A stretch of DNA of 64,000 nucleotides from Paragonimus westermani (lineage: Eukaryota; Platyhelminthes; Trematoda; Plagiorchiida; Troglotrematidae), in the NCBI GenBank assembly GCA_008508345.1, contig QNGE01001322.1, forward strand, positions 10,677 to 74,676. The letters are read 5' to 3'. The notes under the pieces are model-generated. The model made no database searches, was not told where the DNA came from, and saw only the letters and a list, made by a program, of their open reading frames with translations. Below, piece by piece: positions 34,799 to 46,022 of the stretch (the stretch's first letter is position 1; each line of letters starts with the position of its first letter). A program made the translations under genes and the position numbers.

Positions 34799-34912
34799 TG
34801 TATGAAGGGCTTGACAAACATTAGGTCCCAGTGACCATCGACGAAGTGGTGATCAACTGTTTCGACCTTGTTAGGTCTCAGCGGCACCAAGCTGACCGAG
34901 AGTTCGAACCTC
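34799..34912 (-). repeat. Repeat with two decayed hammerhead-like cores and a tRNA-like B box
   Basis: On the minus strand CTGA (34878-34881), GACC-TAACAA-GGTC (34864-34877) and GAAAC (34859-34863) give a hammerhead-like order, with four bases of the first box lost or altered. A second decayed unit (CACTGGGACCTAATGTTTGTC on the same strand) lies at about 34811-34832. Next to them AGTTCGAACC at 34901-34910 resembles a pol III B box. Hammerhead cores in tRNA-promoter SINE-like repeats are known from schistosomes; membership here is inference. Confidence 0.45.
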
Positions 34913-35919
34913 ACCCAACCTTTTCTGAGACTATGTTGGGCGTTTGCTCACCGGTGGGTTAGCCACGAATGGCTGATCGATGTAGGAAAGGAAGCGCAAT
35001 AGCCAAGGAAAGTAATTCACAGGCTTACCTGGGGGGCCTACAACAGCGAACTTTAACGGCATTGTTCCTAGTGAATGTCTGGTCTACAATTTGCCGCTCA
35101 TTCACGAGTAGATTTTTTGACTTTTACTCTGACTTTGACAAGACTCAACAAGGTCCAAGCAGCTGTCCACTCCTTTGATGGTGGCCACTCTGATCAACTG
35201 TATGCGAAAAAGCTTGGTTTTTACAAGACGCTTATGCCTCAGTCACTGCTGAAAGATTCAACTTCGTGGGGGACAGATAGCACTGGTGTAGATCAGAGCT
35301 GAAATGAAATGATAAAAAGTGATCTAGATTTGATTGAAAATACTCGGAAGGTTGAAACATTTATAAACTGACACACATATAGTGGAACATCAATTATAAT
35401 GCAAGAAATTGTATAACAAGTGTTGTACACATTTGAGATCCTCTGAACATAATTGTATCGAGTTAGGTGAAGCACGTAATGATCGAGAGGAGAAGCAGGA
35501 GTTTGACATGGAAATGTGTCCTGACCTGTTATTTATATGTTGTATAAAGTAATGCAAGTCCTGGAGATTGGATGCATTTCGTCTTATGTTGTGTACTGCT
35601 GAGGACTGTTTGAGATTGGTTGCGTACGTACGTTCAATTCCGTTGTGCTACAGAATTTTTGGGTCCGCTGTCATCATCATCAAAGACAAAAGTATATCAG
35701 TGGTCCACGCCGATGCCTAACCGTTACACAACCATGCGCAAAAGGAAACCCTGTAAAGAAAGAAGAAGGGAAAACCAGGAAAAGAAAAGAGACCTAAGTA
35801 CTAAAAAATAGCTTTGTCTGTATTCAAACATTCAACATCGAGATACCTACACCTTGCAACACAACAACCGGGCTTTAGGTGAAAGTAAGGCGTCATCAGA
35901 ATGACAGTTTCCTTACGGC
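34913..35919. other. Intergenic stretch, nothing recognised
   Basis: Between the 3' end of the CNBD2-like gene and the LINE remnant. Open frames at 34969-35302 and 35620-35811 (a Lys/Arg-rich stretch) have no support as genes. Confidence 0.4.
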
Positions 35920-36496
35920 TTTCACTGCCTCATGTCATTAAGTGCACTCACTTCACAGACAACTCGGACAAACAACGACAACCTTAACGCCACTGAGATC
36001 AGTTAGCTGCCATCTCACCTAATGTCTCCAACCACCGACTCTATGAGTCGCGAAGTCCTCAGCCTGGGAGGCGATCCCGACCTACAGTAGCCAATCCTTT
36101 GATGAACTACTTTATTTCTGTACGCCACGTTGTTATCTCTCCACCTTGCACCAGCCGACCTCAGCGTCGGCAGAGTATTTGGTGTGGCAGACGACTAGAT
36201 GTCATCCTTGATATAATACACGACCTAACTGTCTAAGTCTGTGAAAATGTAAGGACTAGACAAATGAGCTCGTTTGAAAATCAGTGTCAAACACCCGCCT
36301 CTTAACCTCCTTGTTGCTTACCCGCTGATGCCATCGATACGAAGGACTGAACGGTGACATCGGTGGTCAAATACCTGAAGACGGTTTACATCTTCTACCC
36401 TGAGCTGTCAAGTTTCGCTGCCGTAAGGTAATATAGCCCTCACTGTCGTGTTATATCCGCAATCTTTAAGCCTCAGGGAGATGTCTCTGTTTCGTT

Positions 36497-37500
36497 TTAG
36501 GTGCCCCAGATTAACGAATACCACCCTAGCCATGAGATACGCACTTCTATTTCATTCACTACACTCCCGCCGCCGCCGCTGACGCAGCTTCCCAGGTCAA
36601 CAACTTCCATGACTTCATCATCTAACACTGAATCTACGTAATCAGAGCATTCTCGCAGAAGCACTTTGCATCTTGAGTCTGTAAAGCGCATTCCGAAACA
36701 TTTAACAGAACGCGAAATAGCCTCTAGCGTATGTGCTGCTTGGACAGTGTCAAAAAGCAACACATCGTCTTCGGGATAATCAAGATCAATCAGTCTTTCA
36801 CTAGGCAGTAGGTGCACGCAGTCATTCTGTGAATGTCCCAGATAATCCTCAATTATTTTTTCTATCACAAGATTAAACAATAATGGTGACGATGGACGAC
36901 CTTGACGTACGCCATTCATGTTGCTGAAACTGTTAAGCAGTTCATTGTAGACCTAAACTGAACTGAGGTATGGGAATAAAGCGCCCACAGTATGTTCACA
37001 CACTTGGTCAGTACAACCTTACGTTTGAGTGACCCTGAAAAGGTTGATAGATCCAGCGAATCGAACGCACCTTTGTAGTCGAGGAATGCGACCATTGTTA
37101 ACCGGTGTTACACATGAGGCTGCTCTAGAATTTGGCGAATGGTAAAAACGTCATCTATACATCTCCAGCCAGGGCAAAACCATCTCTGTTTTTTTTTCAG
37201 ATCTGCGTTTGAGTTGTACTGGATCGACGAAGCATAATGTATACCCAAGTCCTAGAAACTACTTGGGTCAGGCTAATTACTCTATGATTTTTCGTAAGAG
37301 CCACGAGTTCCTTACTTGAATGTGGAAACTATTATCGATCGACCCTAGCAAGGAAGGACGGTCTCCGTCGTCCACACAAGTTTAAGTAGCTGCGTCAAGG
37401 CCTCTACTAACGCCTCTTCACCTTCCGTGAAAAGTGCCGGCATGAGATCATCGGTACCAGCAGCTCTATCACGTCTGAGAGCCGAAGTGCAATTCCAAAC
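36497..37500 (-). pseudogene. LINE reverse transcriptase domain
   Basis: Visible blocks in minus sense: AAGTDDLMPALFTEGEEALVE, split here for length as AAGTDDLMPALF and EALVEALTQLLKLVW; then CIDDVFTIRQILEQ; FLDYKGAFDSLD (palm motif A, normally FLDxxxAFDSV); NGVRQGRPSSPLLFNLVIE (normally GVRQGCPLSPLLFN); and LDYPEDDVLLFD at the catalytic site, where the usual YADD has become YPEDD with an inserted or changed residue. The final 140 codons (36919-36497) are open. A poly-T tract at about 37188-37197 (poly-A in the minus sense) marks a frame break. Confidence 0.9.
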
Positions 37501-38315
37501 CTCATTCTCCGTTGGGGGGCGCCAAATCTATCGACCATGATGCTACATTAGGAATTTGTTGTGGCGATAAAGTAAAATTAGGAGGCCACCTAAACTGACC
37601 CTCATAGTGTTCCGCTCGCAGCCGTATTCTCCTGAATTTACTGTGGATGTGTCTTATTCGGCTCGCTGGTACCTTCACGGACAGATGATCGCCTGGGACC
37701 AGTGACACGGATAAGCCTGAAGAGTCTGCTAGTGTTCTGTGGAACAAAAACGGCTTCTATTTCCTTAATCTTCTCCTGTAACCAAGCCTCACTATCAGCT
37801 TTTGGGCTACGTTTCGGCTTCCTACGGCTATGTGCACTGTCAGATGTAATGTTCCGTCCGGCTTCTAACAACTCCAGGGATTTCTCCGAGGTCCAATGCT
37901 TATTCAGCTCATGAAAACCCGTGCCGCATGCTATATTACCTGCTTCACTAATGGCATGGGAGATCTGATACCAACAGATGTGGGGATCTTCGCGGTGAGA
38001 ACGGCTAAGTATGCTTTGTAAACTGGTTTGGTACTTATGCTTTACTGAGGGTATAGCCAGTTTCTCAGCAGTCAGTCGATGCTGTCGGGGTAAGGGCTCG
38101 TTGTCTAGCAAAGGTAAGTACGAGACGATAAGGTACCAACACATGACCTGAATCTAAGTATGAGCTCCAATAAGAACGACAGTGCTGAATGCAGCCATGC
38201 CACCTATAACTAACAGCTATGTAGTCTATCTGAGATCAGGCTTGATTCGGAGAAGACGGACGCCAAGTATAGCAGTGACGCACACGATGCCTAAAACTAA
38301 TGCTGGCTGCAACAA

Positions 38316-38910
38316 TCACTCGCGATTATCTGAGCAACAGAATTTCACCCGAAACCTGACATACAAACAGAACTCGACCTCACCACGGCGGTCTACCTGG
38401 GCGCTCATATATCCGACCAGAACGACTATGTCAGAACCATGTATCGCCCAAAGGAGAGCGGCCAGATCCGCATAAAAAGGAGCTCTGGACGTCGACGTCA
38501 CTACAGTCAGTTGAAGCATAAACAGACACAATGAAACAATTTCTGAAAGTTTTGCGTTTACCGCTGGCCTTAGTAGAACCTGCCAAGTGGACACCACAAA
38601 GTCCACTGTTAACAGGAATCCAATCTACCAATGTGGCTGAGGTCATCCTACCGAGGACTACATTTACTCCAACCTGACTGGTAACGGCAGCCATGGAATC
38701 ACCCGAAGTGTATAATCATTACCAGATAGACAGTGTGGTTGCTATTAGCTTCATAAGTTTATTATTGTTCTGGATCCTAGTTTCCGAAATGCAGCGGAAA
38801 TCGACATTCAACGAGTCTAACGTTCCTGTGGGAACGGCCTGTTGACTTATCTTTTTTGAAGTGCGAACGCCGAAGGCACCTACATTAATTTGCTTTCTGG
38901 GTCTAAGCAA
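38316..38910 (-). pseudogene. LINE endonuclease domain
   Basis: INVGAFGVRTSKKISQQ and LDSLNVDFRCISETRIQ match the start of the LINE endonuclease (NVRTLxxxG ... IxSETRIQ, with the metal-binding Glu retained). Further on, ALLWAIHGSDIVVLVGYMSA corresponds to the block SSDIVVVAGDMNAQVG, where the catalytic D-x-N is changed to Y-x-S. The domain is split over at least three frames. Confidence 0.82.
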
Positions 38911-38920
38911 GGGAAGAGGA

Positions 38921-40134
38921 AGGCCTGAGGCTGGATGGCGAGATGGAAATTACCAGCAGAGTATTGCCATGATTAGCTATATCTGTTGTGGGAAATGCAA
39001 AGTAATTACCAGAAGTGGGGGTTGGGAGGGACATGTGAGCCAAATTTGTTAGGACAGTGGGAAAGGGGTGGGTAGTAACATTTTTTCACCCATCCAATCT
39101 GCTGTCTGCAGCAGATAAGGCAACTCGGTTTATACTGCGAGACGGCCGATGCAGGATGGAATTATTGGTGTTGTGAGTATTCACGGTTATGTGTGGGCTG
39201 GGTACTGACCGGACGTCCAGACATGGGCAAAAGTACGATCAGGATTCCCAACTAAGGCATTTGGCTCAAAAGCCTGCACCGTGAGGCAGTAGGTGGGCGG
39301 TAGTCTACCAAAACTGGTACCTTTTCCGGAAAAGGATGCCAGACTTTTTCTAATCCCCGTCCTGAATGACGAGGAAACTGTGGTTTGTCAAACCTCTAAT
39401 CATTGTCCAGTTTGGCATGGGTGACTGTCGGTGTAGCCACCACACTTCCCAGTTTAGCTCAATATATACGCAAACCGTCACACTGGGTCAAGGTCCAGTC
39501 TCGTTGTGATCTGCTGTGGTAGTTTCCCTGACCGAGATTCATGCCATACATTGCGTGTGGGTGTTGTGAACGATGACGTTACTGGCAGAGCTAAAACCGT
39601 TGGCCTTGCCGGGAGTTTATCGAATAAATGCAGTTGCTTTCGTGGTTCACGCTATCCTTTAAAATGTGAAGCAAAAGGTTATTAACGTCAAATACAGGAT
39701 GTCAGTTGGCTGATTTGCCCAAACTCCTACCTGGCAAGTTCACGTGGTCCTTGTGCAAAGAAACACAATAGAGGTTTGGCGGTGGTCTTAACGCTGTAGT
39801 CCGAGTGAGTGAAGTGCGATGGATCAGATTCGGGCGTAGTTAGTCAATACACTGTAGGTGCCGTAACGTACTCGGCAGTAAACATAAGTGATTATACGAT
39901 AATTTATCTTTGGGATGATAGAACTAAAGGCCGTCGTAGCTTTTTTCTACAAAGATTACTTTGTACCAAAGACTGAAGTTGACCTGCTATCCACTGTACC
40001 TTCGATTTACTTCCACAGAAAGCCCTGGATTAAAGTTTCGTCCCAATTTAATCTTATAAGTATTAAATCACCTGACATGGATTCTGACCAGAACTACGCT
40101 TTTATTACACGAAATGGGACAATATTTCCTCCAG
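38921..40134. other. Intergenic or intronic stretch, nothing recognised
   Basis: GC-richer than its surroundings at about 38921-39860, possibly the 5' untranslated part of the LINE or another repeat. No identity assigned. Confidence 0.35.
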
Positions 40135-40341
40135 GAATGGAGGTTACATCAAAGACCTAGAACGATAGCAAAAATAGACACTCCGTTAAAAGTCATGGCT
40201 CGACTTACAGAATTTAGAAGCAAGATAACATTAACGACACTACAGCATACTGCTCGGTCTAAAGTGGTTAACAGTCTATCAAAACTATATGACCGGAGCT
40301 ACCTCACAAGTTTAGCGCTGTGTTCATTGCCTCTTCTGTAA
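40135..40341 (+). CDS. Candidate exon, unknown protein
   Basis: After a fair acceptor (TATTTCCTCCAG) the frame reads EWRLHQRPRTIAKIDTPLK, then MARLTEFRSKITLTTLQHTA, then RSKVVNSLSKLYDRSYLTSL and a stop at 40339-40341. The composition is protein-like, but no family is recognised and no partner exon can be phased to it. It could be a terminal exon of an unseen gene or chance. Confidence 0.22.
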   Translation, partial: EWRLHQRPRTIAKIDTPLKVMARLTEFRSKITLTTLQHTARSKVVNSLSKLYDRSYLTSLALCSLPLL

Positions 40342-42100
40342 CTTTTATTGTCTAACAGGACCGTTCAGCTAACTGTAACCAGTGTGGTATGCGTGGCTTT
40401 GTACACTAAAGTGAAACCGAAAATCAACTAAGTACATTCCATGAATACGGATCAGCATAAAGACAAAACGACATTCTATAAGGACAGTAGTACGTGAATG
40501 ATAAAACTAATCCATTTTGTACACCTTAGGACTAACAAGGAGCTCATCCCATCAAGGGATTGCCGTCAGCTATGTGTAATATTATATAATTTTTGACATT
40601 TAACAATTTTTGTCTGAATTCCCTAGATTTCACATTATTCCGTAAAGGAACAGTAGTTGTGTCCTCTATTTTAACCGTTAACGGCAGTTTATCAGTAACA
40701 TGTTGCATCCGCTAGACATCTCCCCTCATTGACAGTCGACTTTCTGGTGTTACTTGCCCACATCTATTCTGGCAGTCGTTTCAATCTTGACATGTAACAA
40801 GCAAAGATATATCTATTCATTCATAATGGAACAGGCCCATTGAACTCTTGAAGAACAAATAAGTCTAAATTTTTGCGGCAGTCCATCACGTGAGTTTGAT
40901 ATGTGACGATTACCATGATCGGCACTTGGACCACATCATCTTTAGAGTGGTAAACAAGAGGGGAAAGTTACTCTTAACTTTTCAGCTAAAAACCCATACA
41001 CAGGATCGTCATAAAACTAGGGAGTTCACGATCCCGCATAATGTTTTCTTTGTCTGTGAAGTGGCCTGCTAAAGTTGTGTACAATAAATACGCACTGAAA
41101 CCACGCATGTACTGACCGCATTGCATACTGTAAGCCCAGAGAGCTGAGCACTTGCTTACCATAAGGGCACGCGCACATGAACCACTGGGGATGTTGTAGT
41201 GGTAAGTGATCTCAAATAGGTGTCTATTCTAGGCATTGTACGCTTATAACCGAGCCGTTAGCGAGAACCTCGTCGTTCACTGTTAAGGTAAGTATCTGTA
41301 ACGATGAGTCTTGGGCAGGTAGTCACCTACTCCTGAGACTTGATGGATCAGCAAAATCATTCTGATATCTCGGCTTGTTGTATAGCATACAGTTTTCATT
41401 GTGAGCAGCAAAGCACGACTCGAACACGCGGAAAAAAGAGCATGACTCAATACCAGAAAGACTGGCAGCTAGCAGTGTCTACTGGAAACGTGTAGTTGCA
41501 TTGTGTATGACGTGTCGCCAAGACGATTGTCACTGCATTGCTACAAGGAGCGTGGATTCCGGGCAGTCGTGCAAAATGGTATTTGAGTTCGTGGTTTTGT
41601 GTTTTCACATATCTTACAGTACAGGGTTGGCAATAAACAACAGCTCAGGCGAAGAGACTGTTGCGGTCGCAACATGCCATAGGCGGTTGACGTCGCTGGA
41701 ATGATAGTCAAACGCACGGTTTGAGTGCACATTTCATTCCGACAGCCATTTGCGTTTTTGAAAATATCTGGAATGAACGCCTTAAAGATTAATGGCCGCC
41801 ACCGGCTGGCGCGGATTTCGGAGGGACCCTGTTGACATCTTCGTGTAATAGAAGACGTCAGCTTAGTCCATCTGAACTCCGGGTCATTGTATGAAAATTT
41901 TAACATATTGTTCGAGAACGCGAATGACTTTCGGAACGCTTTGTAAATATCCCTGTCGATCATAAGGCGCAACTCGCAAAAAACGACTTATGGCGTATCC
42001 TGTCTACCGTCGAGATTATCTTAACAAATAACTCTGTCCATCGGTCATCTCCTTCAATGAGCTCCCCCTCCACCCGCTATCTCTTACGCATATAATTCTT
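40342..42100. other. Stretch without recognised feature
   Basis: No exon or repeat supported. The minus open frame 41541-41972 and plus frame 41501-41704 overlap on opposite strands and neither has family resemblance. Confidence 0.4.
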
Positions 42101-42260
42101 CAGGAGAGCAAGAAAAAATACATTGCGAGATGCAAGCATTTCGTTTATTCTCATCAGTCGGTTACCGACTAGTGAAAATAAACGAAATGCTTGCATCTCG
42201 CAATGTATGTTTTCTTGCAGTCCTGATGAACTGGATAAAGGGAACTCAGTGTTTCAAAGC
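42101..42260 (-). ncRNA. Palindromic repeat with hammerhead-ribozyme-like core, family A copy 2
   Basis: Arms 42101-42149 and 42177-42225 are nearly perfect complements. The minus strand carries CTGATGA (42151-42157), short stem II GAATAAAC (42143-42150), GAAA (42139-42142), stem III ATG-CTTG-CAT, and C at 42129 as the base before cleavage, followed by TCG, which can pair with CGA before the core. The A15.1-U16.1 pair and the UC cleavage context match hammerhead consensus. Because the element is a head-to-head palindrome, the plus strand carries a near copy (CTAGTGA ... AATAAACGAAATG). The tail CTGATGAA ... GGGAACTCAGTGTTTCA (42223-42255) is shared with 22615-22730. Stem II has a single closing G-C pair, so activity is uncertain. 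Confidence 0.6.
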
Positions 42261-44737
42261 ATATAATTCTGTCTATTCGACAGTCACACGATGGTTAGTA
42301 AGTGGTCCAAAGCACCCATGATCCCTTGTCTTGACTCACACCTGCGCCTACAGCCAACCGTAGAAACTACGTCCAGCTCAACCCATCACAACTGTGCCTA
42401 CGTCGGTCTGACCTTTTGACACCTGGTGTATCCCACATAATTGATTATCATGTGCTACAGCCCAAAATGGTTTGACTTAGGAATTAAAAAATATTTTATC
42501 CTTAAGTAAATAAATGAGGCTAAAGTCGATTGCTAATCGCGTTGTAAAAAGGACCGTTGTTGACAGGACGTGTGTTAGATGAAATGGATCAAAAAACCAC
42601 TTTGAAAGCAATCAAACGCAGTTTCAGTCTTTTTGGCTAAACGAAGTGCTTGTCAACACAGTGCTTCATTCTCTCCTCGCAAACAAGTGAATAAGTTTAG
42701 CGAATTACGAGTGACATCTAAGTTGAAATTGGTTACCACGCTTTAGATGCTGGTCGAACTAGACATGTACCTGACTGCGTGCCCACAGAGTTCTGACGGC
42801 GAGCTTTTCCACTTAGTCTCTAACTAAACCACTCATATCTCCGATGTAATCTTAAATCGACCAGAAAGGTGAGAGGAATAAAGATTGTGGGAACTTCAGA
42901 TCAGTTCGTATGAAAAAGCGCCCTGTCTAACTAACCCGACCACATGCCAGGTTAGTGCAAGAAAAATATTAGAATGTATGATCGATAACACTGTCATTCC
43001 ATACGATGGCTGCTCTAGCCCCCAGCAGTATCGTTGTTACATGAACCAATCGTCGAAGTTTAGGCACTGATAGTCAATATGCCCGGATGATGGACGCAAC
43101 GCTGATTAGCTGATCAATGCATAATGTGTTTACTAGTTGGTGTAGGCCAGCCAATACGGAATCATGCAAGCTGTGAACACCGAAACAACCACGACAACAG
43201 GACTGCTCCTCCGTTGACCACACGTTCTGCGGAAAACTTAGCTTGTTATGATGCCTTCTGGTTGAAACGCTGGCTCAGCGGAGGTTGGTTACGCACAGTC
43301 CTCATATGCCTCGAGAACCCGGCATGAGTCATCGCGAAGACAATATCGCAGTTGTCGGGCCGCATTTTAGGTCAGTCAGTATCCAGTGATGATGTGGATG
43401 TCGCCCAATCATCATGTGACTATATCCCCATGCGATTAGTGCAACAGTTAACACCAACCCTGACCATGTAACGCCGCGAGAACCTGAAATGACCGGTGTG
43501 AAAAGAGGAATTTTACCTTGGACAAAATGGCCGAAAACCACAGAGATTTTACGTTTTGTTTGAAAAGAGCGAAGCATATCGTGCGCATAAAGCGGATGAG
43601 ACGGCGATCAATCTCTTGTGGGTGAGACAGAACACAATTATTAGGTTAGTTTCCATTGCAACAAAGACTGCTTCCAAGTTCTGATTTACACGTAATTTAA
43701 TGTCGCTACGGAAAACGGGCGCTTGATGGCACCTCATGGTTGAAGTATGGGAAGGTCAACAAAACCCTTAGTATGAACCAGCTTTCCATGAACTGAAGTT
43801 CGCGTTTGTTGGCAACTCTTGAGCTTTAGTGGTCAGAAGGCGAGGTAGTCCGGGTGGGCACCCCCTTTGCGATGGTCTTCAGATATATGAAATGTTTCAG
43901 TCAACGCACCAACGATGAATTTACGTTGGTCTTATGGGGATATATTCAGTTTCCGGACTAATTGGACTAACTATAGTTCTCAGATTCAGACGACTGGATG
44001 ATTTCTAGTACCTTGTTTTACATGAGTGTCCGAAGTCATCAGTTCTGTTTCCTGTAGGTCCGAAAGAAGGCAAAGCAGCTGGTTTGTTATAAGGTGTGGA
44101 CTAAGGGTGACGTACAGTCACACGCAGAACTGGATATAACGGTCAGGATCAGTGTGTGCATCGACCGTCAGTAAGAAACCATCAAGTGCTTGGTGGAACA
44201 AATCAGTGAGACAGGCTGGTGCCACACGACGGGAAAGGTATAATCCAGGAGATGTCATCTATCCTAAACATCGCTGTCGATTGAAAAACATCCTCATCAT
44301 TTTGAAGAATCAGGCAAGGGAATTTCCTGGGGTATACACTGTAATGTCGTTGTCCAGACGTATGATTCAAGCGCGGATCCGATTTATAGTGATCTTGTCT
44401 CCATTGGATGATTCCACATATATCACATCCAGGAGGTGTGGTTTTATGTTCTCTTTCTTTGTTATTTTTTTTATATATTGGTTAGTGTACATTACGAAGA
44501 GATAAACAATAGTTTGTACATTCTGCACTGCATCGACTTGCTCTGCCCTCATATACACTCAACTTTATGAAGGTATCTATTCGATGCACAATCATATCGA
44601 CACGAAAATACCATTTTCGTAAAGTTTCAGGAAGACCCTTGTGAAAAGATGCCATAAACATGCGTTTCAATGATAGTTGCATTTAATCCCCCCCGTAATG
44701 CCTAATCTGACGTCAGTAACGCAAGGATCAACACAGT
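42261..44737. other. Stretch without recognised feature
   Basis: No exon or repeat supported. The frame 44152-44505 lacks splice context and ends in a hydrophobic low-complexity part. Confidence 0.4.
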
Positions 44738-44905
44738 TGTATCACGAAAGCAGTCGGATTTTATCCACCGGCCTTGGCAAGGATATGCATCACTGGTGGG
44801 CTCATGAAACGACGAAATTCGAGTGCAGTGCTTCCGTACGAAAGAAGCTGACTAGAAATTCTATAAGAATGTGAAAGCATCATTCATTTGTGAGTTTTCA
44901 ACTCA
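44738..44905 (+). mobile_element. tRNA-derived SINE-like repeat, copy 3 (5'-truncated)
   Basis: Matches the body of copies 1 and 2: CACCGGCCTTGGCAAGGATA, GCATCACTGGTGGGCTCATG, GAAATTCGAGTGCAGTGCTT, CGAAAGAAGCTGACTAGAAA. The tRNA-like head with A box is missing. The start of the shared block is the remnant of the B-box end. Confidence 0.65.
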
Positions 44906-45343
44906 TAATGTCATTTTGACTAGAGCCGTGCAGAGGTACTTATCGCAATTGTGTTGCCCATTAATCGACCTCCCAATAACTAACTGCTGGATCGTCCATT
45001 TTGGTACGCGCTCAGCCGCTTGACTCAAAACCGAGAAATGAGAAGAGATGTGATAAAACCGGCAGAGCGATGCTCTAATATTATAGGACAAATTGTTTAC
45101 CGTGGGTGGCCGACGGACACAGGGAATCAAATGAAGCAGTCATATACGACAGTTCCGGATCGAAACGAATCACGTTAGAGGGGGCTTCAGAAAGCAATAT
45201 GAGAAAACAGTCCAGATAGCACACAGGCTTTCGACCGCACAGCTGTAATGTGATTGACTGCGTGGCACCATACCACCGTGCACGACCATGCCATCCGAGC
45301 TGGGCCGGCCGATCGAGGTGGCATGATATGTCCTGGCTGTTTC

Positions 45344-45365
45344 GTTAGGAGATGCGTCTCCTAAC
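45344..45365. repeat. Perfect short hairpin
   Basis: GTTAGGAGA and TCTCCTAAC flank a four-base loop TGCG. It lies at the end of a GC-richer patch (45200-45345) of unknown nature. Confidence 0.6.
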
Positions 45366-45838
45366 AATAACACTACACACTTTATTATATAGCCTTTCTT
45401 ATAAGTGTTTCCAGTATATGTGATACGTTATCACATTACTACAAAAATCCAACACAATCGATTTCTTTTCAGTTTTGTGAAGGTCATATTCTATGCAATA
45501 CAGTGGTTAAAAATTTCACAACAATTGCTAGATACTTCCTGTAAAAAAACAACTGAAAACTTCTCAGCAAAGCACATCGTTTGGGATAATAGCCTAAAAA
45601 GTGGGATGCATTTGTAGTTCTTTTATGGGTGTAACCGTTTGCAAGCCTTTATTCCACTATAAGTACAAACAGTTCAGGAATATAAACAATAAAGTAATCC
45701 AGCATAAATTGTCCGTTTCCACTGTGGTTGGGATAAAGCTCAGCAGGAATTAATCATTTACTGTAATATTACAGTGTATTTTATAACAGTAGAGGTGACT
45801 ATCAATATCCCAGTGATTTCCCATTTTGTGTTATTCAG

Positions 45839-46022
45839 CGGCAGGTAGTGCTTCACCCACAAAAAGCTTATGGCTGGAACAAAATACGAAAGGAAGAAAG
45901 TCCACTTTTACGAGATTCAAATTTATCATTCTATGGCTCAGATCGCATTAGACAAACTCCTCCTGGGACTGTGCGACTACCGACAAGGATAAGTTGGATG
46001 ACAGGAGAAACGAGTGAAATGA
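45839..46022 (+). CDS. Exon 1 visible of gene 2, unknown protein
   Basis: The exon is 184 bases, phase 0 in (after GTTATTCAG) and phase 1 out (donor GTGAGT at 46023). The peptide includes RQVVLHPQKAYGWNKIRKEE, SPLLRDSNLSFYGSDRIRQT and PPGTVRLPTRISWMTGETSEM. No catalytic motif or family is recognised; the proline and charge pattern resembles flagellar or cytoskeletal proteins, but that is a guess. The next exon at 47433 enters in the matching phase. Earlier exons with the start codon were not found. Confidence 0.6.

Larger units (their letters stand above)
35920..38920 (-). mobile_element. Broken RTE-like LINE (non-LTR retrotransposon)
   Basis: Minus-strand translation gives, in order, an apurinic-type endonuclease (38910 to about 38320), a linker (38144-37502), a reverse transcriptase (about 37500 to 36497) and a C-terminal region (36496 to about 35920), the layout of a single-ORF LINE of roughly 3 kb. 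Segments of each are recognisable but lie in different frames with stops. The C-terminal part includes decayed forms of the LLYGSETWPLR-type motif and of the WLGHVLRM motif. I place it near RTE-like elements; the clade is not certain. The sequence ends without a clear poly-A tract or simple repeat. Inactive. Confidence 0.88.

Noticed and set aside
41541..41972. 143-codon minus-strand open frame
   Set aside because: Sequence is not protein-family-like and overlaps an open frame on the other strand.
44152..44505. 117-codon open frame
   Set aside because: No splice or start context, ends in a low-complexity hydrophobic stretch and matches no family.
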